Of a stretch of DNA of 44,796 nucleotides, positions 32,801 to 39,101 are shown piece after piece. The notes beneath the pieces were generated by a model, which searched no databases, was not told where the DNA came from, and worked only from the letters and a program-made list of their open reading frames with translations. The stretch spans positions 1 to 44,796 of the forward strand of contig JACKAV010000014.1 of assembly GCA_020634895.1 (NCBI GenBank). Direction: 5' to 3'. The stretch's first letter is position 1. Each line of letters starts with the position of its first letter. The stretch comes from Anaerolineales bacterium. Lineage in GTDB: Bacteria > Chloroflexota > Anaerolineae > Anaerolineales > Villigracilaceae. The position numbers and the translations under genes were made by a program.

Positions 32801-34227
32801 ACAGAGGCTTTACGCTGAAGATCGGTGAAGGTCTGGCGGGCTGGGTGGTCAAGAATCGTGAGGCGGTGTTGATCGGCGACCTGTTCGATGATCCGCGTTG
32901 GGTGCGGAGTACCGCCGCAGGTCAGGACCATCGCAGCGCCATTGCAGTGCCGATGTCGGTGGGCGAGGATGCCATCGGCGTCTTGATGGTTTTCCATCGC
33001 GCCCAGAGCTTCTTTAGCTCGGAACTTCTCAACCTTGTAACGGCCATTGCAGGGCAGGTGGCGGTTGCCATCAACAATGCCCGCCTCTACGAATTGATTC
33101 GCGATCAGGCGGAGCGCCTCGGCTTGATGCTGCGTAAGGAACAGGTCGAAGCAAGCCGCTCACAGGCGATCCTTGAAGCGGTGGCTGACGGCGTCCTCGT
33201 GACCGGCGCTGACAACCGCATCTCGTTTGTAAACTCATCCATTACCCGTGTCCTCGGTGTGGATGATACACAATTGCTCGGCAAATCCCTGGAAGGCTTT
33301 ACCGGTTTGTTTGGCAGTTCATCCGATGCGTGGACGACGACCATCCGTGATTGGTCTGAGGATCCGTCTTCATATCAGATCGGTGAAATGTACGCCGAAC
33401 AATTGGAATTGGAAAATGGACGCATTGTCCTCGTACACCTTGCGCCAGTGATCATGGTCAACGATTTCCTCGGAACCGTTTCCATCTTCCGCGACATCAC
33501 ACGCGAGGTTGAAGTGGACCGCCTCAAGTCTGAATTCGTGGCAACGGTCAGCCACGAATTGCGAACTCCCATGACCGCCATCAAAGGTTATGTGGATATC
33601 CTGACGATGGGCGCTGCCGGCGCCATGAACGAGAACCAGATGCACTTCCTCGAAGTCGTCAGGAACAATATCGAAAGATTGAACTTCCTCGTAACCGACC
33701 TGCTCGATATTTCCCGCATCGAATCGGGACGGGTGAAATTGGAACGGACATCCGTCAACTTGTATGAGATCGCTGAAGAAGTGGTGTCAGAAGTGCTGCG
33801 TCGTTCCCAGAACGACAGCAAACCCATTGCGCTTTCTCTCGATGCGCCGAAAAACCTTCCGCATATTCAGGGCGACGGCGCGCGCGTCCGCCAGATCATC
33901 AGCAACCTTGTCAACAATGCCTACAATTACACCCCTGAGAACGGCACCATTCTCGTGAACATCCGTCCGGAGGATGGCGAAGTTCAGGTGGATGTTCAGG
34001 ATAACGGCATTGGCATCAAGCCTGAAGACCAGGGGCGCATCTTTGATCGTTTCTACCGCGGCGAACACCCGCTTGTTTTATCCACACCGGGTACGGGGCT
34101 GGGGCTGCCCATCGTCCGCCAGTTGGTGGAAATGCATAATGGACGAATTTGGATGAAAAGCACAGGCGTACAGGGCGAAGGCTGTACATTTTCCTTTACC
34201 CTGCCTGTCTATAAAAACGGAGCATAA
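26812..34227 (+). CDS. Giant multi-GAF sensor histidine kinase
   Basis: 2471 residues. An N-terminal membrane helix (about 5-28), a PAS-like segment (about 45-145), then eleven GAF domains back to back, each starting with a helix like LNxxLSSSLD and ending in a helix like VAINNARLYE (ends near residues 310, 485, 660, 825, 1010, 1225, 1400, 1565, 1735, 1900 and 2095). Then a coiled coil around 1905-1925, a PAS domain (about 2118-2230), HisKA with VSHELRTPMTAIKGY (phospho-His near nt 33555) and a HATPase domain with NLVNNAYNYTP, DNGIGI and GTGLGL. It senses signals in the cytoplasm and phosphorylates the adjacent receivers. The GAF domains are too divergent for ligands to be called; none shows an obvious chromophore-type motif. 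Confidence 0.95.
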   Translation: MSIGLGVGVFIAGLVIVTLALLVLLIMTRTQSVPQNSSISPVSSSATRSKEAVIVLQPGGRVEYISASARSHFNLREDEPFDLERLARHVRPSDDFIDLCVTPGVKRVSVDGKPFELISYDVPGAYPKMLISIRGREVSAVLEGDSEGSDEILRVATEFSQGIAASLDLETTVRSILDNVGRLVPSDVLELKLWDEVRNVLTPFRYQNPNSNKVITASLSRFGGLTEQLSARREPVIFNDVRSMQEFAGNGELNPIHSYMGIPLIAGGKLVGTLEAGQLSNGAFGQHDLNLLHLISGQAAVAIRNARLYEEEQKRRSELTGLANLNKVLSSVHDGQDVVASLVESIAPLFQTEITGFLLYEETKRTLEGKIPFRGLPAHFVEIYRVNVLPESPAERLLASQQPILTTNAMGDEAWRLLGLGDVATAASLRDVALVPLLSSGRMLGYLQIGHHSQGVVAFGAEEIRLMSIVANQAASIIENVLLVQQSRSRTLRADALRRIASLAASSATLDEVLKYSTQELARLFSADTGAVFLLDETRGSLLLNGPSMYGVSPDVGDAFIQIFLDDPQYPYTVSGSKRPFLSGALSTDQRILPVYRPLVTALLQESCMVVPLVVRDRSVGEVMLGSRKPDHFNASDLQAVATAAGQLAAAIESARLLSQTDDVLRQRVDQLSAVARINREMLSSLDAKHLLMILKDEVLQITHADCASVILFEKAASKSDLAVQLTIGCEHSLTLSAPEKTVIKKGEPLVVSDYAQSAMLPPHENVKSAIILPLLFQNRSLGLINVHSNHSGFFTAELVELLQMLALQAGIAINNANRYQVEKQHSELMRRRSETLVRLTDVSQNLGNDQPLDQALHIIARGVRDATPFRVVLFSTLETETGQLRRITSVGIPQETWNELSARKQPVSSVQQLMRPEFKISQSYFIPADQTPIIPPDIHRVTLDVSAADGQASNTWHPEDLLLIPLEDSEGQMIGLLSLDDPTNGLRPDKATIEAVEIFASQAALLISYTLRQAELRARIESLNSAFDRQQNLIDMAKDDLPILLRKDLEQTISLHNLDRRAQRVRAGLAITESVSRQLDYNSALSALGRETLTQLGMSIALVAENTPDGPHLIHVLGSLPRSTNVEALFGQRNPLRACLQNGAPILIPNLDEEDEWRDASLLTSLRSKGVICLPIIVENKPIAAMLAISPEPMPAFTEEDRHVYTQISQQTSVILQNISLLNQTRRRLDEVNLLLEFSRELSGMDADAVVASLLESARRVIPHAHAGVVLIWNQKNELLTPRAVSGYADNESMMKINYRLGEALPGASFMNRKARRADEINFPRDYNLNTENLAYYRQATGGRLPVSSLVVPIIATEQNIGLLLLDNFNATAAFRAEDETLLTSLSQQVALALDNMRLVQTSQERAGQLQALNDASASLTTSLSTDQLVNSLLDQLNPILPYDTAALWLREKDRLTVVSTRGFSDVEERQGLSISVTDSALFKELAQTGQPTFVRDVREDPRFPPVDAPRLSWLGLPLIYKNELVGVLAVEKWQANFYTREQIQAGLTFASQAAVSLDNSRLFEDSVKRATELDQRSQRLTALNRFTSTLTRSLDADQIMAATAEELLQGLAASRVSLVTFERGQIYWKYTTPVIRAKLPRILPDAPIFSRLRESQGIFNTDDVRSEPDLVSILEMLGNNTRALLILPLSSGGSLVALVFVQLVGDDRFGINELEVARTITNQASIALENARLYQSSVRMADRFAVLNETSSLVSASLNPEEVYVSVHHAAERLVPLDSFVITLLDEEANEVEAAYLFDLGKRYPGERVPFGKGLSSEIIRTAKPFLTANAAVESKIDFAQAGGGEEDTKSILAVPMILGGKALGMLSVQSYQADVYTEEDVQILGTLANQAIVAIQNGRLFNETQTLASELEMRVLERTAQLQREKQNTDTLLRILTEVSSSLDLDRALNRTLSLLNDATGAEQGTILLVHAEDNLLHYRAGYGYLSDRSTSSNRGFTLKIGEGLAGWVVKNREAVLIGDLFDDPRWVRSTAAGQDHRSAIAVPMSVGEDAIGVLMVFHRAQSFFSSELLNLVTAIAGQVAVAINNARLYELIRDQAERLGLMLRKEQVEASRSQAILEAVADGVLVTGADNRISFVNSSITRVLGVDDTQLLGKSLEGFTGLFGSSSDAWTTTIRDWSEDPSSYQIGEMYAEQLELENGRIVLVHLAPVIMVNDFLGTVSIFRDITREVEVDRLKSEFVATVSHELRTPMTAIKGYVDILTMGAAGAMNENQMHFLEVVRNNIERLNFLVTDLLDISRIESGRVKLERTSVNLYEIAEEVVSEVLRRSQNDSKPIALSLDAPKNLPHIQGDGARVRQIISNLVNNAYNYTPENGTILVNIRPEDGEVQVDVQDNGIGIKPEDQGRIFDRFYRGEHPLVLSTPGTGLGLPIVRQLVEMHNGRIWMKSTGVQGEGCTFSFTLPVYKNGA

Positions 34228-34602
34228 ATGGCAAGAATCTTGATCGCAGAAGACGAACCTGATATCCGCGAACTTGTGGCGTTCACCCTGCGCTTTGCAG
34301 GGCATGAAGTCATTACAACATCGAATGGCGAAGAGGCTTACAACAAAGCTCAGGAAATCACCCCCGACCTCATCATGATGGATGTACGTATGCCCCGCAT
34401 GACGGGCTATGACGCCTGCCGTGCCATGAAACAGATTCCCAGCCTGAAGGATATTCCCGTGGTCTTCCTTTCGGCAAAAGGACAGGATTCAGAAATTCAA
34501 ACCGGGCTTGACGCAGGTGCGGAAGAATATCTGCTTAAACCTTTCGCGCCCGACCAGCTTGTGGAACGGGTAAAGGCGATCCTTGCGAAATTTGGAAAAT
34601 AA
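34228..34602 (+). CDS. CheY-like single-domain response regulator
   Basis: 124 residues. Acidic pair in IAEDEPDI, phospho-Asp in LIMMDVRMPRMTGYD, switch Ser in VFLSAKG and Lys in YLLKPFAP are all present. The ATG immediately follows the kinase TAA, so it is translated with the kinase and is its likely direct phosphorylation partner. No output domain, so it acts through protein contacts. Confidence 0.95.
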   Translation: MARILIAEDEPDIRELVAFTLRFAGHEVITTSNGEEAYNKAQEITPDLIMMDVRMPRMTGYDACRAMKQIPSLKDIPVVFLSAKGQDSEIQTGLDAGAEEYLLKPFAPDQLVERVKAILAKFGK

Positions 34603-35385
34603 ATGAGCGCAATCATTCTTGATGGTTCGATGGTGCATTATGAGGCGTTGGGACGCGGTCGTCCCATCATCTTCCTGCACGGCTGGGTCGGCTCATGGCG
34701 TTATTGGATCAACTCCATGCAGGTCGCATCCACATCGTTCCGCGCCTACGCCATCGACCTCTTCGGCTTTGGCGATACCGTCCGCAGCCCGTCGAACTAC
34801 AGTCTTGAAAAACAGTCAGACCTTCTTAGTCACTTCCTCGAAGAAATGGGAATTGGCAAGGTCGCTCTTGTCGGTCATGACCTTGGCGCGTTGGTCGCCT
34901 TCCAATTTTTGAAGTCACACTACGAAAGCGTCGACCGCATGATGGCGATCAATGTCCCGATGGTATACAGCGATCTGAACGCTCGGTTGCGGACGGCTCC
35001 CGCTACGGAACTTGCCGAATGGTTGACCAACCGCCAGCCCGACGCCATGACTGCCCTTTCAGACGCCTCCAAAGTGGACCCGGCAGCGGTCACTGCCTCG
35101 ATGGGCAGTTTCCAGGCGGACAGCATCTTCCCGCACGTCCGTAACTTTGGCGTACCGTGCCTGTTTGTTTATGGCGCAAACGACCCGGCTTTGACCATCC
35201 CGCCGCAGGATAACGGTCTGCCCATGCACATGCACCAGATCAATCTCGATGCAACGGGGCACTTCCCGATGCTGGATAATCCGGCTCAATTCCACCGCCT
35301 GCTGACAGATTTCCTAGCCCTTGAATCTGGCGTCACGCCGCGGGAATTGCAGCTCAAAGAGGAGTGGAAACGCCGGGTTCGTTAG
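34603..35385 (+). CDS. Alpha/beta hydrolase, Asp nucleophile (haloalkane dehalogenase/epoxide hydrolase type)
   Basis: 260 residues. The oxyanion region is IIFLHGWVGSWRYW. The nucleophile elbow reads VGHDLGALVAF, with Asp in place of Ser, as in epoxide hydrolases and haloalkane dehalogenases. The acid is in VYGANDPAL and the base His in DATGHFPML. An Asp nucleophile points to cleavage of epoxide, halide or fluoroacid bonds rather than esters. It begins with VHYEALGRGRPIIFLHGW, close to the hydrolase at 22040, so it is a paralogue with changed chemistry. It is the last gene before a strong terminator and its ATG abuts the receiver stop codon. Confidence 0.9.
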   Translation: MSAIILDGSMVHYEALGRGRPIIFLHGWVGSWRYWINSMQVASTSFRAYAIDLFGFGDTVRSPSNYSLEKQSDLLSHFLEEMGIGKVALVGHDLGALVAFQFLKSHYESVDRMMAINVPMVYSDLNARLRTAPATELAEWLTNRQPDAMTALSDASKVDPAAVTASMGSFQADSIFPHVRNFGVPCLFVYGANDPALTIPPQDNGLPMHMHQINLDATGHFPMLDNPAQFHRLLTDFLALESGVTPRELQLKEEWKRRVR

Positions 35386-35388
35386 AAT

Positions 35389-35419
35389 GCCGTGAGAAAA
35401 AAGCTCACGGCGTTTTTTT
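35389..35419 (+). terminator. Terminator of the signalling cluster
   Basis: GCCGTGAG / CTCACGGC stem with a 7-base loop, then GTTTTTTTG, directly after the hydrolase stop codon. Confidence 0.93.
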
Positions 35420-35422
35420 GTC

Positions 35423-35451
35423 TTGACACAGACCTTCCGCGGTCATATACT
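35423..35451 (+). promoter_or_regulatory. Sigma70-like promoter of the thiamine operon
   Basis: Consensus TTGACA, 17-base spacer, TATACT. The riboswitch begins shortly downstream, as expected for a leader transcript. Confidence 0.85.
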
Positions 35452-35456
35452 GAAAA

Positions 35457-35558
35457 CACAATTGAACGGAGAGCCTTTACGAAAGGCTGAGAGGAGCTTG
35501 AACGCGCTCGATCCGCATTACCTGATCTGGTTAATACCAGCGGAGGGACTTCTCAATA
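35457..35558 (+). ncRNA. TPP riboswitch (THI element)
   Basis: The conserved THI core is visible: GAAAGGCTGAGAGG followed by ACCTGATCTGGTTAATACC and AGCGGAGGGA. The P1 helix is ATTGA (35461-35465) with TCAAT (35552-35556). P2/P3-type pairing GCCTTT/AAAGGC (35473-35486) is also present. It binds thiamine pyrophosphate and controls the thiN-thiB-thiP-thiQ operon through the terminator that follows. Confidence 0.95.
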
Positions 35559-35566
35559 CACCTGCC

Positions 35567-35599
35567 AACATCCTCCGCTGTTGAGGATGTTTTGTTTTT
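35567..35599 (+). terminator. Riboswitch-controlled terminator with antiterminator
   Basis: AACATCCTC / GAGGATGTT stem with a 7-base loop and TTGTTTTTA tail. The segment CCTCCGCTG (35572-35580) in its 5' arm and loop is perfectly complementary to CAGCGGAGG (35538-35546) of the riboswitch core. Ligand binding would occupy that core and let the terminator form; without ligand the alternative pairing gives read-through. Confidence 0.9.
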
Positions 35600-35603
35600 A
35601 ATT

Positions 35604-35642
35604 CCGTCATTGCGAGGCGATGATCTTCCGCCGAAGCAATCT
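35604..35642. repeat. Dispersed palindromic element, TCATTGCGAG...GAAGCAATCTC type
   Basis: CGTCATTGCGAGG and GAAGCAATCTC flank a short centre. From memory this layout is a very common intergenic repeat in many environmental bacteria. It lies between the riboswitch terminator and thiN. Confidence 0.65.
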
Positions 35643-35656
35643 CATAGTCGATAAAT

Positions 35657-36286
35657 ATGTCTCGTACCATCATCTTTGCCAACGGCAACCTGCCAAACCT
35701 CGAAAAAGCCCGTGCCCTCATCCGCCCCGATGACTTCATCCTCTGCGCGGACGGCGGTACACGTCACGCCCTTGCGTTGGGATTAACTCCCGATCTCATC
35801 ATCGGCGACATGGATTCGCTTCCTGCTGCCTTCAACCTGAAACCTGAAACCTTCATCCGTTTCCCCACCGACAAAAACGAAACCGACCTCGAACTTGCCA
35901 TTGATCATGCTCTCACTCTCAAACCCGACCAAATCCTCATCCTTGCCGCCCTCGGCGGTCGCATGGACCAAACCCTAGCCAACATCACTCTCCTCTCCAA
36001 CTTTCAACTTGCGACCTTCGACATCCGAATCACTGACGGCGTGGAAGAAATTTTCTTTTGCAGAGACCAAGCCAAAGTCGAAGGAAGAAGCGGAGACATC
36101 GTCTCTCTCATCCCCTGGCAGGGAGAGGTCAACGGCATCTTCACCGAAAACCTGCGCTGGCATCTTCATCATGAAACTTTATATCCCGATAAGACCCGCG
36201 GCATCAGCAATGAAATGACCGCCGATGTCGCCACAATTTCAATCACGAGCGGATTACTGCTCATCACTCACATCACTGGTAACTGA
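35657..36286 (+). CDS. thiN: Thiamine pyrophosphokinase
   Basis: 209 residues, full length. It converts thiamine and ATP to TPP and AMP. The conserved motifs are DFILCADGGTRHAL, DLIIGDMDS (metal-binding), FPTDKNETDLELAIDHAL and LGGRMDQTLANI, and the C-terminal domain shows ITDG, GDIVSLIPW and KTRGISNEMT. It is the first gene after the TPP riboswitch. The ribosome-binding site before the ATG is weak. A heptamer repeat array lies in frame (35829-35856) and encodes residues at about 58-67, FNLKPETFI, in a surface-exposed stretch between motifs. Confidence 0.95.
   Translation: MSRTIIFANGNLPNLEKARALIRPDDFILCADGGTRHALALGLTPDLIIGDMDSLPAAFNLKPETFIRFPTDKNETDLELAIDHALTLKPDQILILAALGGRMDQTLANITLLSNFQLATFDIRITDGVEEIFFCRDQAKVEGRSGDIVSLIPWQGEVNGIFTENLRWHLHHETLYPDKTRGISNEMTADVATISITSGLLLITHITGN
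35829..35856 (+). repeat. Heptamer repeat array in thiN
   Basis: Four tandem 7-base units: CCTTCAA, CCTGAAA, CCTGAAA, CCTTCAT. The array lies inside the open frame. Confidence 0.7.
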
Positions 36287-36305
36287 TTAACAAAAAGGAA
36301 TACCC

Positions 36306-37334
36306 ATGAAAAAAATTCTACTGTTCACTGTTTACTGTTTACTGCTCTCTGCCTGCGCTCCAAAAGGACCTGCCACCCTCACCGTCATGACCCACGACTC
36401 GTTTGCAATTAGTGAAGATGTTGTGACCGCGTTTGAACAAGCGAACAATGTGGATGTTGTTTTCCTGCAAAGCGGCGACGCGGGCACCATGCTTAACAAA
36501 GCCATCCTCGCAAAGGATGCCCCGCTTGCGGACGTGATGTATGGCGTGGATAACACCTTCCTCTCACGCGCTCTCGAAGCGGATATTTACGATGCCTATC
36601 AATCGCCCGCGTTAAGTGATGTGCCCGCCGAGTTTGTGCTTGATTCTTCCTATCATGCCCTGCCCGTGGACTATGGCGATGTGTGCATCAACTACGATAA
36701 AAAATATTTTGCCGAAAATGATTTAGCCGTGCCTGCTTCGTTCGAAGATTTGGCGAAGCCCGAATACAAAGGTTTGCTTGTTACGGAAGACCCCGCCACC
36801 TCATCGCCCGGCTTGGCGTTCATGCTTGCCACTCGTGCGTATTTCGGTGATGGCTTCCTCGATTACTGGCAGAGCCTCAAAGACAACGGGGTGGTGGTTG
36901 TGGATGGCTGGGAAACCGCCTACTACACGGACTTCTCCGCTTCATCGGGACAGGGACCGCAGCCGATGGTCGTCTCTTACGCTTCCAGCCCCGCCGCGGA
37001 AGTGTTCTTTGCCTCCGAACCGCCTGCTGATGCCCCGACTGCTTCCATCGTCGCGGATGGCATGTGCTTCCGTCAGATCGAATTTGTCGGCATTTTGAAG
37101 AACGGACAGAACCGTGCCCTCGCCGAAAAATTTGTAGACTTTATGCTCGGCAAGCAATACCAGGAAGACATGCCGCTAAATATGTTTGTTTATCCCGTGA
37201 ATCAAATGGCTCAATTACCTGATGTCTTTACCCAATATGCTCAAGTCGCAAACCAGCCTGCTGACATTTCCTATGCTGATATTGCCGCCAACCGCGATGC
37301 GTGGATCGAAGCATGGGCAGGGGTGATGAAGTAG
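36306..37334 (+). CDS. thiB: Thiamine ABC transporter substrate-binding lipoprotein
   Basis: 342 residues. Lipoprotein signal with lipobox LLSAC (Cys17), then the type II binding fold typical of ThiB: LTVMTHDSFAISEDVVTAFE, LADVMYGVDNTFLSRALE, YGDVCINYDKKYF, DPATSSPGLAFMLATRAYFG and the later FVDFMLGKQYQEDMPLNMFVYPVN. It captures thiamine (or TPP) outside the membrane for ThiPQ. The riboswitch and thiN upstream support thiamine as substrate over iron or other ThiB-like ligands. The hydrophobic core of the signal peptide (FTVYCLL) is encoded by a heptamer repeat array. Confidence 0.93.
   Translation: MKKILLFTVYCLLLSACAPKGPATLTVMTHDSFAISEDVVTAFEQANNVDVVFLQSGDAGTMLNKAILAKDAPLADVMYGVDNTFLSRALEADIYDAYQSPALSDVPAEFVLDSSYHALPVDYGDVCINYDKKYFAENDLAVPASFEDLAKPEYKGLLVTEDPATSSPGLAFMLATRAYFGDGFLDYWQSLKDNGVVVVDGWETAYYTDFSASSGQGPQPMVVSYASSPAAEVFFASEPPADAPTASIVADGMCFRQIEFVGILKNGQNRALAEKFVDFMLGKQYQEDMPLNMFVYPVNQMAQLPDVFTQYAQVANQPADISYADIAANRDAWIEAWAGVMK
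36314..36348 (+). repeat. Heptamer repeat array in the thiB signal peptide region
   Basis: Units AATTCTA, CTGTTCA, CTGTTTA, CTGTTTA and CTGCTCT in register of seven. Three units make seven codons, read here as FTVYCLL. Confidence 0.75.
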
Positions 37335-37373
37335 GGGAATGAGTAAAAAGAAATAAGTGATAGTAGCGAGTAA

Positions 37374-39101
37374 ATGCGTAAGGATGTTTTGAACCACGGA
37401 GACACGAAGACACGGAGATTTAATCCCCTCCGTGCCTTCGCATCCCCGAAGGGGGCTGCGTCTCCGTGGTTTTCCCGTCTCCTGCTCTGGCTTCCCGTCC
37501 TTATCTTTCTTCTTTCCACTTTCTTCTTTCCACTTTCCAAAATCCTCTCGCTTACCTTCGACCCCAACACCCTCACAAACCTAAACAACCTTCTCGTCGC
37601 TCGTAACTCGTTATTCTTCACCTTCTACCAAGCTATCCTCTCCACCCTCCTTACCTTCGCCCTCGGACTTCCCGCCGCTATTCTCTTCTCCAAATTCAAC
37701 TTCCGCGGCAAATCCCTGCTTCGCGCTCTAACCGCTGTCCCTTTTATGCTGCCGACAGTTGTGGTTGCTGCCGCCTTCAATTCGCTTTTTAGTTATAAGG
37801 TTACAGGTTCAATGTTACAGGTTTTCAACCTTCAACCTTCAACTTTCTACTTTCTACTTATCTTAACCGCCCACACCTTTTACAACACCTCTATTGTCAT
37901 TCGCATTGTCGGCAACGCCATCTCACGCCTTGACCCCAAGCTCGAAGCCTCCGCCCGCGTTCTCGGCGCGGATACCATCCATGTTTGGGAAGATGTCATC
38001 TTCCCGATCCTCCGCCCCTCGCTTCTCGCCGCCGCCCTGCTCGTCTTCATGTTCGACTTCACCAGTTTCGGCGTCATCCTCCTACTCGGCGGATCGCAAT
38101 TCGCCACACTCGAAGTGGAAATCTACATTCGCGCCCTGCAACTGCCCAACCTGAATCTCGCCGCGTTGTTATCTGTTATTCAACTCCTCTTCACCCTTAT
38201 CTTCTCCATTCTCTACTCACGAACCATCAACCAAGTCCAAACTCAAACCGCCCCACGCTTCTCTCAAGCCCGCTCTCCGAAAACCCTCCGCGAACGCATC
38301 TTCGTCTTCACTGTGTACTGTTCACTGTTTACTTTCTTTCTGCTACCCTTACTCTCCCTCCCCATCCGCTCCCTCACCCGCCTCGAACCCGACCGCGGAC
38401 AACGTAACGAAGTCCAATACGGCTTCACCACAGATTACTATCAGGAACTCTTCGTCAACCGCCGAGGTTCCTTGTTCTACGTCCCGCCTGTGCAAGCCGC
38501 TGCCAACTCATTGGGCTTTGCAGGTATCACCGTCATACTCTCGCTTGTGCTTGGTTATCCCGCCGCTTACGCTCTCGCCAAACCGACTCGCCTCGAAAAA
38601 TTTCTCGACCCCTTCCTCATGCTTCCGCTTGGTGCGTCTGCCGTGATGATGGGACTCGGCTTCATCATTTCTTTTGGTCGTCTTATCGCTTCGCCATTCT
38701 TCATTCCAATTGCGCATACGCTGATTGCTTTACCCTTCGTCATTCGCACACTTCAACCCGCGCTTGCCTCCATCCCCGAAAGACTTCGCCAAGCCGCAAC
38801 CACTCTCGGTGCATCCCCTCTGCGCGTTTGGCAAACCGTTGACTTTCCCATCCTTTCACGCGCCACGCTCAGTGCCGCCACCTTCGCCTTCACCGTCTCG
38901 CTCGGCGAATTCGGCGCGACCCTGCTCATCACCCGCCCCGAATATCCCACCATCCCCATCGCCATCTCGCGCTTCCTCTCGCAGCCGGGCGGTCTCAACT
39001 ACGGTCAAGCCATGGCAATGGCAACCGTCCTCATGCTGCTCACCACGCTCAGTATTCTGCTCATCGAAAAATTGCGTTTCAACAACGCCGGAGAACTCTA
39101 A
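37374..39101 (+). CDS. thiP: Thiamine ABC transporter permease
   Basis: 575 residues, a fused double permease as in ThiP, with about twelve membrane helices. Two EAA-type loops that dock the ATPase are seen: EASARVLGADTIHVWEDVIFP (first half) and RQAATTLGASPLRVWQTVDFP (second half). It forms the membrane channel for thiamine with ThiB and ThiQ. The first 30 or so residues (NHGDTKTRRFNPLRAFASPKG) are encoded by an inverted repeat element, and three heptamer arrays lie in later parts of the frame, so the protein seems to have grown by repeat insertion. The ATG at 37374 has no clear Shine-Dalgarno sequence; the true start may lie within or after the repeat. Confidence 0.92.
   Translation: MRKDVLNHGDTKTRRFNPLRAFASPKGAASPWFSRLLLWLPVLIFLLSTFFFPLSKILSLTFDPNTLTNLNNLLVARNSLFFTFYQAILSTLLTFALGLPAAILFSKFNFRGKSLLRALTAVPFMLPTVVVAAAFNSLFSYKVTGSMLQVFNLQPSTFYFLLILTAHTFYNTSIVIRIVGNAISRLDPKLEASARVLGADTIHVWEDVIFPILRPSLLAAALLVFMFDFTSFGVILLLGGSQFATLEVEIYIRALQLPNLNLAALLSVIQLLFTLIFSILYSRTINQVQTQTAPRFSQARSPKTLRERIFVFTVYCSLFTFFLLPLLSLPIRSLTRLEPDRGQRNEVQYGFTTDYYQELFVNRRGSLFYVPPVQAAANSLGFAGITVILSLVLGYPAAYALAKPTRLEKFLDPFLMLPLGASAVMMGLGFIISFGRLIASPFFIPIAHTLIALPFVIRTLQPALASIPERLRQAATTLGASPLRVWQTVDFPILSRATLSAATFAFTVSLGEFGATLLITRPEYPTIPIAISRFLSQPGGLNYGQAMAMATVLMLLTTLSILLIEKLRFNNAGEL
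37392..37471. repeat. Inverted CACGGAG-type repeat element at the 5' end of thiP
   Basis: AACCACGGAGAC (37392-37403) and GTCTCCGTGGTT (37460-37471) are perfect inverted arms. An inner CACGGAG/CTCCGTG pair (37411-37417, 37428-37434) is also present, along with the tandem phrase GAGACACGAAGACACGGAG. From memory, such ACGGAG-ACACG sequences are common interspersed repeats in environmental genomes. Confidence 0.75.
37505..37539 (+). repeat. Heptamer repeat array in thiP (first)
   Basis: Five perfect 7-base units alternating CTTTCTT and CTTTCCA, in frame, encoding part of the first membrane helix (LLSTFFFPL). Confidence 0.8.
37800..37863 (+). repeat. Heptamer repeat array in thiP (second)
   Basis: Starts with a 14-base unit GTTACAGGTTCAAT partly repeated, then units CCTTCAA twice, CTTTCTA twice and CTTATCT. 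It encodes a loop and the following helix (FNLQPSTFYFLL). Confidence 0.8.
38304..38338 (+). repeat. Heptamer repeat array in thiP (third)
   Basis: Units GTCTTCA, CTGTGTA, CTGTTCA, CTGTTTA, CTTTCTT, giving FTVYCSLFTFFLL at the start of a membrane helix. The FTVYC phrase is the same as in the thiB signal peptide. Confidence 0.8.

Noticed and set aside
35604..38338. Possible CRISPR array
   Set aside because: The repeats are 7-base tandem units without spacers and lie in coding sequence; no cas genes are present.
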